From: Hyphomicrobiales bacterium
GTDB lineage: Bacteria > Pseudomonadota > Alphaproteobacteria > Rhizobiales > Xanthobacteraceae
Reading direction: 5' to 3'
Length of the DNA stretch: 44,721 nt
Assembly (NCBI GenBank): GCA_017305515.1
Contig: JAFKKP010000307.1
Span: 1-44,721 of the forward strand
Every line of letters begins with the position of its first letter. Position 1 is the stretch's first letter. Shown here one piece after another: positions 27,161 through 34,978 of the stretch. The notes beneath the pieces were generated by a model that saw nothing but the letters and a program-made list of their open reading frames with translations, was not told where the DNA came from and searched no databases. Made by a program: the position numbers and the translations under genes.

Positions 27161-28144
27161 ATGACCGCATCGCCCGTCACCGTTGAAGCGCAAATTGAGC
27201 GATGGCCGATCGAAGGCGGCTTCACCATCAGCCGGGGCGCGAAAACAGAAGCCGTGGTGATTGTGGCGCGGGTAAGTCGCGGGAACCTGACCGGGCGCGG
27301 CGAATGCGTGCCCTATGCCCGTTACGGCGAGACGCCGGAGGCGACGCTTGCAGCGATGTTGAGCGTCAACGGCGCATCGCTGGATCGCACCGCATTGCAA
27401 ACCATGCTGCCGCCGGGCGCGGCGCGGAACGCGCTCGATTGCGCGCTGTGGGATCTGGAAGCCAAGGAAAGCGGCACTCGCGTCTGGGACATTCTCGGCC
27501 TTGGCGCGCCAAAGCCGCTCATTACCGCTTACACGATTTCGCTCGGAACGCCGCAGAGCATGGCCGAAGCCACGGCGAAAGCCGCGCATCGGCCGCTGCT
27601 CAAGATCAAGCTCGGCGGTGACGGCGACATCGAACGCATGAAAGCTGTACGAAAGGCCGCGCCGCAATCCGAACTGATCGTCGATGCCAATGAGGCATGG
27701 ACCGAGACCAATCTTGAAGCGCACATCTGCGCCTGTGCGGATGCCGGCGTCACCATGATCGAACAACCCTTGCCTTCGACGAACGATGCGGCGCTCGCGA
27801 CAATCAAACGCACCGTGAAAGTCTGCGCCGACGAGAGCGTGCACGATCGTGCTTCGCTGAAAGGTCTTCGCGAACGCTACGACGCAATCAACATCAAGCT
27901 CGACAAGACCGGCGGGCTGACCGAGGCACTGGCGATGGCGAACGAAGCCTATGTGCACGGTTTCGAGATCATGACCGGCTGCATGGTCGCGACCTCGCTG
28001 TCGATGGCACCTGCGATGATCGTCGCGCAGCATGCGCGCGTGGTCGATCTCGACGGACCATTGCTGCTGGCGAAGGACCGCGAGAACGGATTGCGCTATG
28101 ACGGTTCGACCGTCTATCCGCCGGATGCGGCGCTGTGGGGGTAA
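27161..28144 (+). CDS. Dipeptide epimerase (L-Ala-D/L-Glu epimerase family, enolase superfamily)
   Basis: 327 residues from the ATG at 27161; codons further upstream are antisense to mlaE. Catalytic and metal residues of the muconate-lactonising subgroup are all present: K148-x-K150 in LLKIKLGG, D175 in IVDANEAW, E201 in IEQPL, D224 in CADESVHD and K246 in NIKLDKTGG. The C-terminal DLDGP (D296-x-D298) is the motif that reads the dipeptide N-terminus in Ala-Glu epimerases. The enzyme would interconvert L-Ala-D-Glu and L-Ala-L-Glu from murein turnover in the cytoplasm. The real dipeptide may differ, since the family is diverse. Confidence 0.88.
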   Translation: MTASPVTVEAQIERWPIEGGFTISRGAKTEAVVIVARVSRGNLTGRGECVPYARYGETPEATLAAMLSVNGASLDRTALQTMLPPGAARNALDCALWDLEAKESGTRVWDILGLGAPKPLITAYTISLGTPQSMAEATAKAAHRPLLKIKLGGDGDIERMKAVRKAAPQSELIVDANEAWTETNLEAHICACADAGVTMIEQPLPSTNDAALATIKRTVKVCADESVHDRASLKGLRERYDAINIKLDKTGGLTEALAMANEAYVHGFEIMTGCMVATSLSMAPAMIVAQHARVVDLDGPLLLAKDRENGLRYDGSTVYPPDAALWG

Positions 28145-28148
28145 CTTC

Positions 28149-28223
28149 CGTCATTGCGAGCGAAGCGAAGCAATCCAGCGCCATCGAATGGATTGCTTCG
28201 TCGCTATGCTCCTCGCAATGACG
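28149..28223. repeat. Complete palindromic REP-like element
   Basis: The left arm CGTCATTGCGAG...GAAGCAATCCA and the right arm TGGATTGCTTCGTCGC...CTCGCAATGACG are inverted copies around a short centre. It starts five bases after the epimerase stop and its right arm overlaps the 3' end of the MFS gene (to 28204). A single arm recurs at 8605-8640. Confidence 0.85.
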
Positions 28224-29406
28224 ATTGACCATGCGCCGCATCCAGCCGCTTGCGCCACACCAGCATGACCGCGCCGCCCGCCGCGCCCATCGCCGCCATC
28301 GCAAAATAAACGCCGCTGCCGAACTGCGCGTAGAGCAATCCTGACATCACCACCGTAATCGCGCTGACGATGCCGCCGAAGGCGACGAGATAACCCTGCG
28401 CGCTCGCCAACAGATGATGCGGCACGCTTCGTACCAGCAGCGTGTAGATGCCGACCTGCGTGATGCCGAACGACAGGCCGTGCATCGCCTGCACAGCGAT
28501 CAGAACTTCCAGCCGCGGCTCCATCGCGGTGAGTATCCAGCGAACGATCGCGCTCACGGCGCCGATAATGACGAGCGTCGTTGCTTCAAACGTGAAGCGC
28601 GGCGAGATCGCGAAAATGACGATTTCGGCGATGACGCCGACCGACCACAACAGCGCGATAGAAAATCCGGAAAAGCCCATGCTCTGCCAGATGATCGACG
28701 AGAAGCCGTAATACGCGCCGTGGCTGCCTTGAATGAGCGTATGCGCACCGATCACCGCCCAGAACAGTTTCTGTTTCAGCAGCCCGCTGGCGCGCGGCGC
28801 TTCGGCCGTCACCGGCGGCGCGTGCAGCGGCCTCAGCCCGAGGCTGACGAACGCGCTCAAGATTGCCGACGCGACGATGATCCAGATCAGATGCTGATAG
28901 TTCACCACATCGAGCAGTGCGCCGCAGACCAGCGCGCCGACGATGAACGATGCCGAGCCCCACAGCCGCATCGGGCCGTAGTTGAGTCCGTAAACGACAA
29001 CACCTTTCAGCGCGTAGCCATCGGACAACGGCGACAGCGGCGTCCACACGCAGGCGAGCAGCGCGAACGCAATCAATATCGGCAAGGGCTCGCGCAGAAA
29101 TCCGATCACGACGAAACCGGCTGCTGTGAGAAACGCCATCGCGATCATCGCGCCGCGCAGAATGTTGCGCTTCTCGGCGAACGCCGTGATGAACGGCAAC
29201 ACCGTGAAGCGCGACAGCGAGGGCATCGCCGTGATGATGCCGATCCATTGCGCGTCGATGCCGATATTCTTCAGCCACACCGAGAAAAACGGCAGATAGG
29301 TTCCCAGCATGCCGAGCAGCGAGGCATAGAAAAGACTTGTCCCCAGCGCAAATCGCCGGGCAACGGATTGCCGGAACTGGTCTTTTTGTGATTCCGTGGA
29401 GATCAA
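28204..29406 (-). CDS. MFS transporter, HcaT/LacY-like (MFS_1_like)
   Basis: 400 residues with about twelve helices. The first helix (FALGTSLFYASLLGMLGTYL) is preceded by no ATG, so the start is taken as the TTG at 29406. No good ribosome site is seen, and the start is uncertain. Motifs GMLGTYLPFFSVWLKNIG, LWGSASFIVGALVCGALL and HTLIQGSHGAYYGFSSIIWQ match the HcaT group, annotated as putative phenylpropionate or nucleoside transporters. The substrate is unknown. The last residues (SSLRGA) and the stop TAG come from the right arm of the palindromic element at 28149-28223, suggesting the original C-terminus was replaced when the element arrived. Confidence 0.85.
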   Translation of the reverse strand: MISTESQKDQFRQSVARRFALGTSLFYASLLGMLGTYLPFFSVWLKNIGIDAQWIGIITAMPSLSRFTVLPFITAFAEKRNILRGAMIAMAFLTAAGFVVIGFLREPLPILIAFALLACVWTPLSPLSDGYALKGVVVYGLNYGPMRLWGSASFIVGALVCGALLDVVNYQHLIWIIVASAILSAFVSLGLRPLHAPPVTAEAPRASGLLKQKLFWAVIGAHTLIQGSHGAYYGFSSIIWQSMGFSGFSIALLWSVGVIAEIVIFAISPRFTFEATTLVIIGAVSAIVRWILTAMEPRLEVLIAVQAMHGLSFGITQVGIYTLLVRSVPHHLLASAQGYLVAFGGIVSAITVVMSGLLYAQFGSGVYFAMAAMGAAGGAVMLVWRKRLDAAHGQSSLRGA

Positions 29407-29484
29407 AGCTGTTTTGATTCGTCGTCGTTGCCGCAGGGTCCGGCGAGCGTATCATCCGCAGTGAGGATTCTGGCTAGAAAACCT

Positions 29485-30321
29485 ATGGCCGATCAAGCCT
29501 TCGCCCTTTCGCCGATGACGGCCACCGCCAGCCTGCCGACGCAGGCGGACTACGACGCGATTGCCGGCGCGTTCATGGAGACGGCGCGCGGCCGCTGGTT
29601 CTTGGCCGAATACGCGCGGCGCAACCGCAACGCCGACACGACGATGGTTCTGGAAGCCGTCGCGCGCATCGAGAAGACTCTCGCCGAACAAAAGCAGCAA
29701 TCAGCGCCCGCGCCGCAATCGAACGATGCGCGCGATCTGATCGCCGCCGTGAATGCGATACTTGCAGGCGCGCGAACGGCGGCAGAATCCGCATTCGGCA
29801 ATCCGGCGATGGCCGATGCGATGGCACCGGCGCGCAAATGCGCCATCGTCATTCGTGAGATTGCATGGGGCCTGCGCGAGTCCGGCGCGGACTCTCGTAT
29901 TTGTGGACTGCTCGACGCACAGGTCGAGGCCATCAACAAAGCCTGCGACGGATTTTCAGCGGACGATCTACGCGGCGGCGTTCTGGGCGCGTTCGATCGG
30001 GCCACGAAAGAGATCGGCGAACTGGCGAAAGATGCGCCGCCGGCCAGGAAGCCCGATGCCGCACCGGTCAAACCTGTAAGCACCGTCGTGCGGCTGGAGA
30101 CGGCGCAACCAGTACAGCCCGCGCCGCAGCCTGTCGCGAAGCCGCCCGCGCCTGCCGCGAAGACAATCGAAGAGACGGCGCTGCACGCCAGCATCGGCGG
30201 CAGTCTCGGTGCAAGCCTTCTTGTCAGCGGCGTGGTCGCAAAACCTGTGAAGCCGAAAGCCGATCCGCTGGCACCGATCCGGCGCATGACGAGCGCAGAG
30301 AAGATCGCGTTCTTCAGCTAG
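29485..30321 (+). CDS. Conserved hypothetical protein, helical with Pro/Ala-rich linker
   Basis: 278 residues from the ATG at 29485; in-frame TTG (29428) and GTG (29461) codons are less likely starts. The N-terminal part has a distinctive motif (ETARGRWFLAEYARRNRNAD) that I associate with uncharacterised Rhizobiales proteins. A helical middle follows (CAIVIREIAWGLRESGADSR, LLDAQVEAINKACDG), then a Pro/Ala/Val-rich linker (about 195-235), and a short C-terminal motif (PIRRMTSAEKIAFFS). There is no signal peptide and no membrane helix, so it is probably cytoplasmic. It overlaps the convergent dehydratase gene by four bases, the two TAG stops sharing CTAG. I assign no function. Confidence 0.75.
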   Translation: MADQAFALSPMTATASLPTQADYDAIAGAFMETARGRWFLAEYARRNRNADTTMVLEAVARIEKTLAEQKQQSAPAPQSNDARDLIAAVNAILAGARTAAESAFGNPAMADAMAPARKCAIVIREIAWGLRESGADSRICGLLDAQVEAINKACDGFSADDLRGGVLGAFDRATKEIGELAKDAPPARKPDAAPVKPVSTVVRLETAQPVQPAPQPVAKPPAPAAKTIEETALHASIGGSLGASLLVSGVVAKPVKPKADPLAPIRRMTSAEKIAFFS

Positions 30322-31301
30322 TTCTGTTCGATCAACTGCGCGAACAAATCCGCATCGACGTTTCCGCCCGACAGCACGATCACAACCGTCTTGCCTTTCG
30401 CATCCATGCGCCCGTGCATCAATGCCGCCAGCGGCACGGCTCCGCCCGGCTCCACCACGAGTTTCAGTTCGCGAAACGCGAACGCGACCGCCTTGCCGAC
30501 TTCCGCATCGGTCGCAGTGACGCCACGCGATACCAGTTTCGAGTTCACCGCAAACGTAATCTCGCCGGGGATCGTCGCCATCAGCGCGTCGCAGATGGTC
30601 TTGCCGGTGTTGCTGTGCGCCTCGCGCTTGCCGCTCGCAAACGAGCGCGCGTGATCGTCGAAGCCGTCGGGTTCTGCGGTCATCAGGGTGACGTTCGGAA
30701 ATTTCGCGCGAGTTGCGATGGCGATGCCTGCGATCAACCCGCCGCCGGACACCGGTGCCGACACGATGTCCGGCGTCACGCCGAGCGCCAACAAATCCTC
30801 CGCGATCTCGCGGCCGGCCGTGCCCTGGCCTGCGATGATTTTCGGATCGTCGAACGGCGGCACCAAAGTCGCGCCGCGTTTTTCCTGAATGTCGCGCGCA
30901 ATCGCCTCGCGGTCTTCCTTGTAGCGGTCGTAGAGCACGACCTCGGCTCCGTAACCTTTGGTGCGCGCGATTTTCGTCGCCGGCGAATCCTCCGGCATCA
31001 CGATGACGGCAGGCATGCCGAAAATCTGCGCCGCCGCCGCCACGCCCTGCGCGTGATTGCCGCTTGAAAACGCGACCACGCCCGACGCGCGCTTGCTTTC
31101 AGGAATCGACGAAATCTTGTTGAACGAGCCGCGAAACTTGAACGATCCGGTGCGTTGCAGAACTTCCGGCTTGAGAAACACCCGCGCGCCGGTCAGCGCA
31201 TCGAGCGCGGGCGACGTCAGGAGCGGCGTCCGTACCGCATAGGGTGCGAGGACTTTTGCAGCGGCATCGATGTCGGTAATCGTCGGCAAGGAAATCGTCA
31301 T
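30318..31301 (-). CDS. PLP-dependent threonine/serine dehydratase-like enzyme (fold type II)
   Basis: 327 residues from the ATG at 31301. The PLP-binding Lys is in TGSFKFRGSFNK, the substrate loop is SSGNHAQGVAAAA, the phosphate-binding loop is SGGGLIAG, and SGGNVD is near the C-terminus. There is no C-terminal ACT regulatory domain, so it resembles catabolic threonine dehydratase, serine racemase or hydroxyaspartate dehydratase rather than biosynthetic IlvA. It would deaminate Thr or Ser to the 2-oxo acid in the cytoplasm. It lies 46 bases after agt on the same strand, so read-through from the lipid operon is possible, but a functional link is not evident. Confidence 0.87.
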   Translation of the reverse strand: MTISLPTITDIDAAAKVLAPYAVRTPLLTSPALDALTGARVFLKPEVLQRTGSFKFRGSFNKISSIPESKRASGVVAFSSGNHAQGVAAAAQIFGMPAVIVMPEDSPATKIARTKGYGAEVVLYDRYKEDREAIARDIQEKRGATLVPPFDDPKIIAGQGTAGREIAEDLLALGVTPDIVSAPVSGGGLIAGIAIATRAKFPNVTLMTAEPDGFDDHARSFASGKREAHSNTGKTICDALMATIPGEITFAVNSKLVSRGVTATDAEVGKAVAFAFRELKLVVEPGGAVPLAALMHGRMDAKGKTVVIVLSGGNVDADLFAQLIEQN

Positions 31302-31347
31302 GCGCGGCTTGTATCGCGCTTCGCCTCGCTCTCGCAAGGCGGGGACG

Positions 31348-32433
31348 TTATGCGGGTTCGGCGCTCGGCGGGATCTGGCCCCGCGCCATGCGAAGGCGGC
31401 GAACGAGCCGCTGCCGCCAGCGGCGTTTCACCTGAGGGGGCCGTTCGCGCGTGACGTTTTCGACGAACACGCGCGCGCAGGCTTCCCAGCTGTGTTCGAG
31501 CGCAAACTCGCGGCAGGTGTCGCGCGAGATATGAAGTGCGGCAAGACATGCCGAGTGCAGGTCGTGATTGAGCACGCCGACCGGCGCGTCGCCGATCACG
31601 TCGAGCGGGCCGGACACCGGATAGGCCGCAACCGGCACGCCGCTCGCAAGCGCCTCAAGCAGCACGAGGCCGAAGGTGTCGGTCTTGCTCGGAAACACGA
31701 ACACATCAGCACTTGCATAGGTCTGCGCGAGCTGCTCGCCCTGCATCGTGCCGAGGAACATCGTCTGCGGATATTTGCGCTCAAGCTCGGCACGCGCCGG
31801 GCCGTCACCGACAATGACTTTGGTGCCGGGCAAATCCAGATCGAGAAACGCTTCGAGATTTTTCTCCACCGCCACGCGGCCGACGGAGAGAAACACAGGC
31901 CGCTTGAAACCGAGATCGACATCCTGCGGATGAAACAGCTTTGCATCGACGCCGCGCGACCACAGCACCACGTTCTTGAATCCGCGCCCGCGCAGCTCAT
32001 CGACAAGCGCAGGCGTCGCCGCCATCACGGCATCGCTGGTGCCGTGAAAATAACGCAGCACCGCCCACACCCATGATTCCGGAATCGGAAAGCGCGCGGA
32101 AATGTATTCGGGAAAGCGCGTGTGAAAGCTCGTGGTGAACGGCACGTTGTTCTTGCGGCAATAGCGCCGCACCAGAATGCCGATCGGGCCTTCGGTGGCG
32201 ATGTGGATGTAATCCGGCGCGGCCTGCTCGATCATTTCCGCGATTGTCCACGGCCACGGCAACGCGAGCTGAATGTCGGCGTAGCTCGGCAGGGAAATCG
32301 TCTTGAACGACTGCGGCGTCAGAAACGTCACATCGACGTTCATCGACTTCGCCGCGTCCGCCATCATGTTGAGCGTGCGCACGACACCGTTGACTTGGGG
32401 GTGCCAGGCGTCGGTCGCGACAAGGATTTTCAT
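31348..32433 (-). CDS. agt: Agt-type GT4 glycosyltransferase (glycolipid synthesis)
   Basis: 361 residues, GT-B fold. The N-terminal ATDAWHPQVNGVVRTLN and the stretches HIATEGPIGILVRRYCRK and TTSFHTRFPEYISARFP follow the Agrobacterium Agt/SqdX-related pattern. The donor-binding E-x7-E region is FPSKTDTFGLVLLEALASG. Agt-type enzymes put glucose or glucuronic acid on diacylglycerol, producing phosphorus-free membrane lipids. The ATG directly follows the plcP stop (TGA then ATG, no gap), so translation is coupled with the enzyme that releases diacylglycerol. The C-terminus carries an Arg-rich tail (KRRWRQRLVRRLRMARGQ), which may help bind the membrane face. The donor sugar cannot be read from the sequence. 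Confidence 0.85.
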   Translation of the reverse strand: MKILVATDAWHPQVNGVVRTLNMMADAAKSMNVDVTFLTPQSFKTISLPSYADIQLALPWPWTIAEMIEQAAPDYIHIATEGPIGILVRRYCRKNNVPFTTSFHTRFPEYISARFPIPESWVWAVLRYFHGTSDAVMAATPALVDELRGRGFKNVVLWSRGVDAKLFHPQDVDLGFKRPVFLSVGRVAVEKNLEAFLDLDLPGTKVIVGDGPARAELERKYPQTMFLGTMQGEQLAQTYASADVFVFPSKTDTFGLVLLEALASGVPVAAYPVSGPLDVIGDAPVGVLNHDLHSACLAALHISRDTCREFALEHSWEACARVFVENVTRERPPQVKRRWRQRLVRRLRMARGQIPPSAEPA

Positions 32434-33246
32434 TCAGGCCGCCTGCACTTCACGCGCCGGAACCGGCCGCGCATGGCGCAGCGGATCGGTCCAGGTCAGA
32501 ATCTCGAAATGGCCGTCATGGTGCTCGACCAGCGCCGTGCAGCTTTCGACCCAGTCGCCGCAGTTCATGTAGCGCACGCCGTTGAGATCGCGGATCACGG
32601 GGAAATGGATGTGGCCGCAGATCACGCCGTCGCAGTCGTGGCGCCTGGCTTCGTGGGAGAGTGTGTCCTCGAACGCGCCGATATAGTTCACCGCGTTCTT
32701 GACCTTCTGCTTCGCCCATTGCGACAGCGACCAGTACGGCCGGTTGAACAGCTTGCGGAAGGCGTTGACCAGACGGTTCATCTGGATCGCGAAGTCGTAG
32801 GCACGGTCGCCGAGATGCGCGAGCCAGCGGGCGTTCTGTACCACGAGATCGAAAATATCGCCGTGGATGACGAGATACCGCTTGCCGTCGATGCCTTCAT
32901 GCACCGCCGTCTCGACGACTTCGATGCCGCCGAAATGCGTGCCGTAATAGTCGCGCAGGAATTCGTCGTGGTTGCCGGGAATGTAGATCACCCTCGCGCC
33001 CTTGCGGACGCGGCGGAGCATCTTTTGGACGAAATCGTTATGCGATTGCGGCCAGTGCCAGTTCACTTTCAGCGCCCAGCCGTCGATGATGTCGCCGACG
33101 AGATAGATGGTGTCGGCATCGTGGACGCGGAGGAAGTCGAGAAGGCGGTCGGCCTGCGAGCCGCGGGCTCCGAGATGGACGTCGGAGATAAACAATGTGC
33201 GAAAGTGGCGTTCGGGTGTGCTTTCGCTCACAACCTGTCTTTCCAT
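32434..33246 (-). CDS. plcP: PlcP-type phospholipase C (metallophosphoesterase; LpxH-like by similarity)
   Basis: 270 residues. The calcineurin-type metal ligands are complete: D22-x-H24 (SDVHLG), D52 (GDIIDGW), N92-H93-D94 (GNHDE), H128 (VIHGD) and H212-x-H214 (CGHIHFP). Wording such as YLVGDIIDGW, WPQSHNDFVQKMLRR and YYGTHFGGIEV matches the PlcP branch known from Sinorhizobium, often misnamed UDP-2,3-diacylglucosamine hydrolase. PlcP cleaves phosphatidylcholine and other phospholipids to diacylglycerol and head-group phosphate during phosphate starvation. A PHO box ends 23 bases upstream. A GTG at 33231 with GGAAAG seven bases before it is an alternative start that would leave more room for a leader. 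Confidence 0.86.
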   Translation of the reverse strand: MERQVVSESTPERHFRTLFISDVHLGARGSQADRLLDFLRVHDADTIYLVGDIIDGWALKVNWHWPQSHNDFVQKMLRRVRKGARVIYIPGNHDEFLRDYYGTHFGGIEVVETAVHEGIDGKRYLVIHGDIFDLVVQNARWLAHLGDRAYDFAIQMNRLVNAFRKLFNRPYWSLSQWAKQKVKNAVNYIGAFEDTLSHEARRHDCDGVICGHIHFPVIRDLNGVRYMNCGDWVESCTALVEHHDGHFEILTWTDPLRHARPVPAREVQAA

Positions 33247-33269
33247 GCGCGGGCCAATATCAAAGTTTC

Positions 33270-33287
33270 ATGACAGTGCGATGACAC
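33270..33287 (-). promoter_or_regulatory. PHO box (PhoB site) upstream of plcP-agt
   Basis: On the minus strand: GTGTCAT-CGCA-CTGTCAT, two 7-base repeats with the standard 4-base spacer, 13 of 14 repeat positions matching CTGTCAT-N4-CTGTCAT. A weaker third unit lies one 11-base turn further toward the gene (33259-33265). GATATT at 33257-33262 could be the -10. It lies in the 63-base gap between pmtA and plcP. Confidence 0.82.
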
Positions 33288-33309
33288 ACACAGCTAAATC
33301 GTAAAGACG

Positions 33310-33969
33310 CTACGCAACTTGCGGCGACGGAGTCCGCTCGAAAGAAATAAGCGAATAGATGCCGAACGGCGCAACTTTGCGTCGTTCCACAAGGTTCGTA
33401 TTTTCGTTCGATTGCGCCCACGCCTGAAGCCGCGCGAAGGGAAACTCCGGACGCAGGCCCAGCTTGCGGGTCTTCTTCGCCGCCCAACGCTCCAGCGCCG
33501 CCGCGAAGCCGACTTCCGAATAAAGATGATTAACGAGGATGATGCGCCCGCCCGGCTTCACCACGCGGTGACATTCCGACAGCACGCGCTCGGGATTCTC
33601 AACCAGCGTGATGACGAACTGCGCCACCACGCAGTCGAACGTCGAATCCGCAAACGTCATATTGTGCGCGTCCATCCTGTGGACGGCCCTGACGAAGGGA
33701 TATTTGCCGCTCGCCATTTTGGCGCGGGCCTTCTCCAGCATGGCTTCGCTCATGTCGATGCCGGTGATTTCGGTAGTGGCGTCGTAATCGTCGAAAGAAA
33801 GCCCTGTGCCGACGCCGACTTCGAGGATTTTGCCGCCGATGTTGCGCGCGGCTTCCGCGGCAGCGCGGCGGCCCATCACCATCACAGGCCCGCAGACCGC
33901 GTCATAGATTGGTGCCCAGCGCGCGTAGGCGGTCTCAACAGTGGATTTTTCGAGGTCAGCGTTGGCCAT
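33310..33969 (-). CDS. pmtA: Phosphatidylethanolamine N-methyltransferase, PmtA type
   Basis: 219 residues from the ATG at 33969, which has a weak ribosome site; in-frame codons up to 34035 overlap the PHO-box-like site and lack similarity. SAM motif I is ILEVGVGTGLSFDDY, the acidic loop is TGIDMSEAMLEKA, and the later motif VKPGGRIILVNH is present. The VGVGTGLS wording is that of the Rhodobacter/Bradyrhizobium Pmt branch, which methylates phosphatidylethanolamine stepwise to phosphatidylcholine at the inner face of the cytoplasmic membrane. It sits immediately upstream of plcP on the same strand. Other ubiquinone-type (UbiE/Coq5) methyltransferases are the main alternative. Confidence 0.78.
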   Translation of the reverse strand: MANADLEKSTVETAYARWAPIYDAVCGPVMVMGRRAAAEAARNIGGKILEVGVGTGLSFDDYDATTEITGIDMSEAMLEKARAKMASGKYPFVRAVHRMDAHNMTFADSTFDCVVAQFVITLVENPERVLSECHRVVKPGGRIILVNHLYSEVGFAAALERWAAKKTRKLGLRPEFPFARLQAWAQSNENTNLVERRKVAPFGIYSLISFERTPSPQVA

Positions 33970-34017
33970 GTGCGAATCCGGAAAAGAATCAATCTGTCCG
34001 GAAAATACCGTCGTCAT

Positions 34018-34035
34018 GCGACAGTGAGACGACAC
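34018..34035 (-). promoter_or_regulatory. PHO-box-like site upstream of pmtA
   Basis: On the minus strand: GTGTCGT-CTCA-CTGTCGC, the 7-4-7 layout of a PHO box with 10 of 14 repeat positions matching. A TATTTT about ten bases downstream could be the -10, and pmtA starts 48 bases downstream. It is weaker than the plcP site, so support is moderate. Confidence 0.45.
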
Positions 34036-34056
34036 GCCGCAGCGATGCGAGCTGAA

Positions 34057-34857
34057 CTACTCGAACCTGTGGAAGTGATGCACCGGCCCGTGGCCGTGCC
34101 CGACGCCCAGCCTGCCGGAAGCCGCGATGGCGGCGGTGACATAAGCCTTCGCATTGCGAACCGCCTCCTCAAGGCTTTCCCCCTTGGCCAATCCGGCCGC
34201 GACAGCCGAGGACAACGTGCAGCCGGTGCCGTGGGTGTTCCTAGTATCGACACGCATTGCTGCCAGACGCTCGACGGAATCCTTCGTCACCAGAAAATCG
34301 ACGCTCTGCGTGCCCTTGCCGTGTCCGCCCTTGACGAGCACGGCGGGGCAGCCGAATTCGAGCAGCCGCCTGCCCTGCGCTTCGATCTCTCCTTCAATGG
34401 TGGCAATGGCCGTTTCGAGCAGCGCCGCCGCCTCCGGCAGATTCGGCGTGACGATGGAGGCGCGCGGAAACAGTTCGCGCTTGAGCGCATCGACCGCATC
34501 GGCAGAGAGCAGCCGGTCGCCGGATGTCGCCACCATCACCGGATCGACAACCACATGCTTCGGTTTCCAGCGGTCGAGGCCAGCGGCGATGGCTTCGATG
34601 ATGTCGCGCCGTGACACCATGCCAATCTTCACGGCCTTCACGTCGAGATCGCCGAACACCGCGTCGATCTGTGCGGCGACGATACTTGCAGGCGCGTCGT
34701 GAACCGCGGTGACGCCTTTGGTGTTCTGCGCGGTCAGCGCCGTGATCGCGGACGCGCCGTAAACGCCGAGCGCGGCAAAGGTCTTGAGGTCGGCCTGAAT
34801 TCCTGCGCCCGCGCTGGAATCGGAACCCGCAATGGTCAACGCAACCGGAAGGCTCAT
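34057..34857 (-). CDS. thiD: Hydroxymethylpyrimidine (phosphate) kinase ThiD
   Basis: 266 residues, the usual single-domain ThiD length. The ribokinase-fold N-terminal motif is TIAGSDSSAGAGIQADLKTF, followed by YGASAITALTAQNTKGV, and the anion-hole/catalytic motif NTHGTGCTLSSAVAAGL contains the catalytic region near residue 210. It phosphorylates HMP and then HMP-phosphate for thiamine pyrophosphate synthesis in the cytoplasm. No other thi gene is in the window. It diverges from the RAM-domain gene and lies upstream of pmtA on the same strand, separated by the PHO-box-like site, so separate transcription of pmtA is likely. Confidence 0.94.
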   Translation of the reverse strand: MSLPVALTIAGSDSSAGAGIQADLKTFAALGVYGASAITALTAQNTKGVTAVHDAPASIVAAQIDAVFGDLDVKAVKIGMVSRRDIIEAIAAGLDRWKPKHVVVDPVMVATSGDRLLSADAVDALKRELFPRASIVTPNLPEAAALLETAIATIEGEIEAQGRRLLEFGCPAVLVKGGHGKGTQSVDFLVTKDSVERLAAMRVDTRNTHGTGCTLSSAVAAGLAKGESLEEAVRNAKAYVTAAIAASGRLGVGHGHGPVHHFHRFE

Positions 34858-34978
34858 GAATTCACTGTTCTCGCCGCATCGCGCCCCGATGCGTCTCTAT
34901 ATAGAGCGTGAGCGCCCTTGCGGCCATGCCGGGTTTTTGGCTTGATGGCCGCAATCAAGTCATCCGGGAGACGCGGCG

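Noticed and set aside
32434-33246. LpxH (UDP-2,3-diacylglucosamine diphosphatase)
   Set aside because: Metal motifs are shared with LpxH, but wording, PHO box and the coupled Agt-type gene favour PlcP. A tree is needed to settle it.
33319-34614. 431-codon plus-strand frame across pmtA and thiD
   Set aside because: Antisense to two well-identified genes, low-complexity Arg/His-rich translation.
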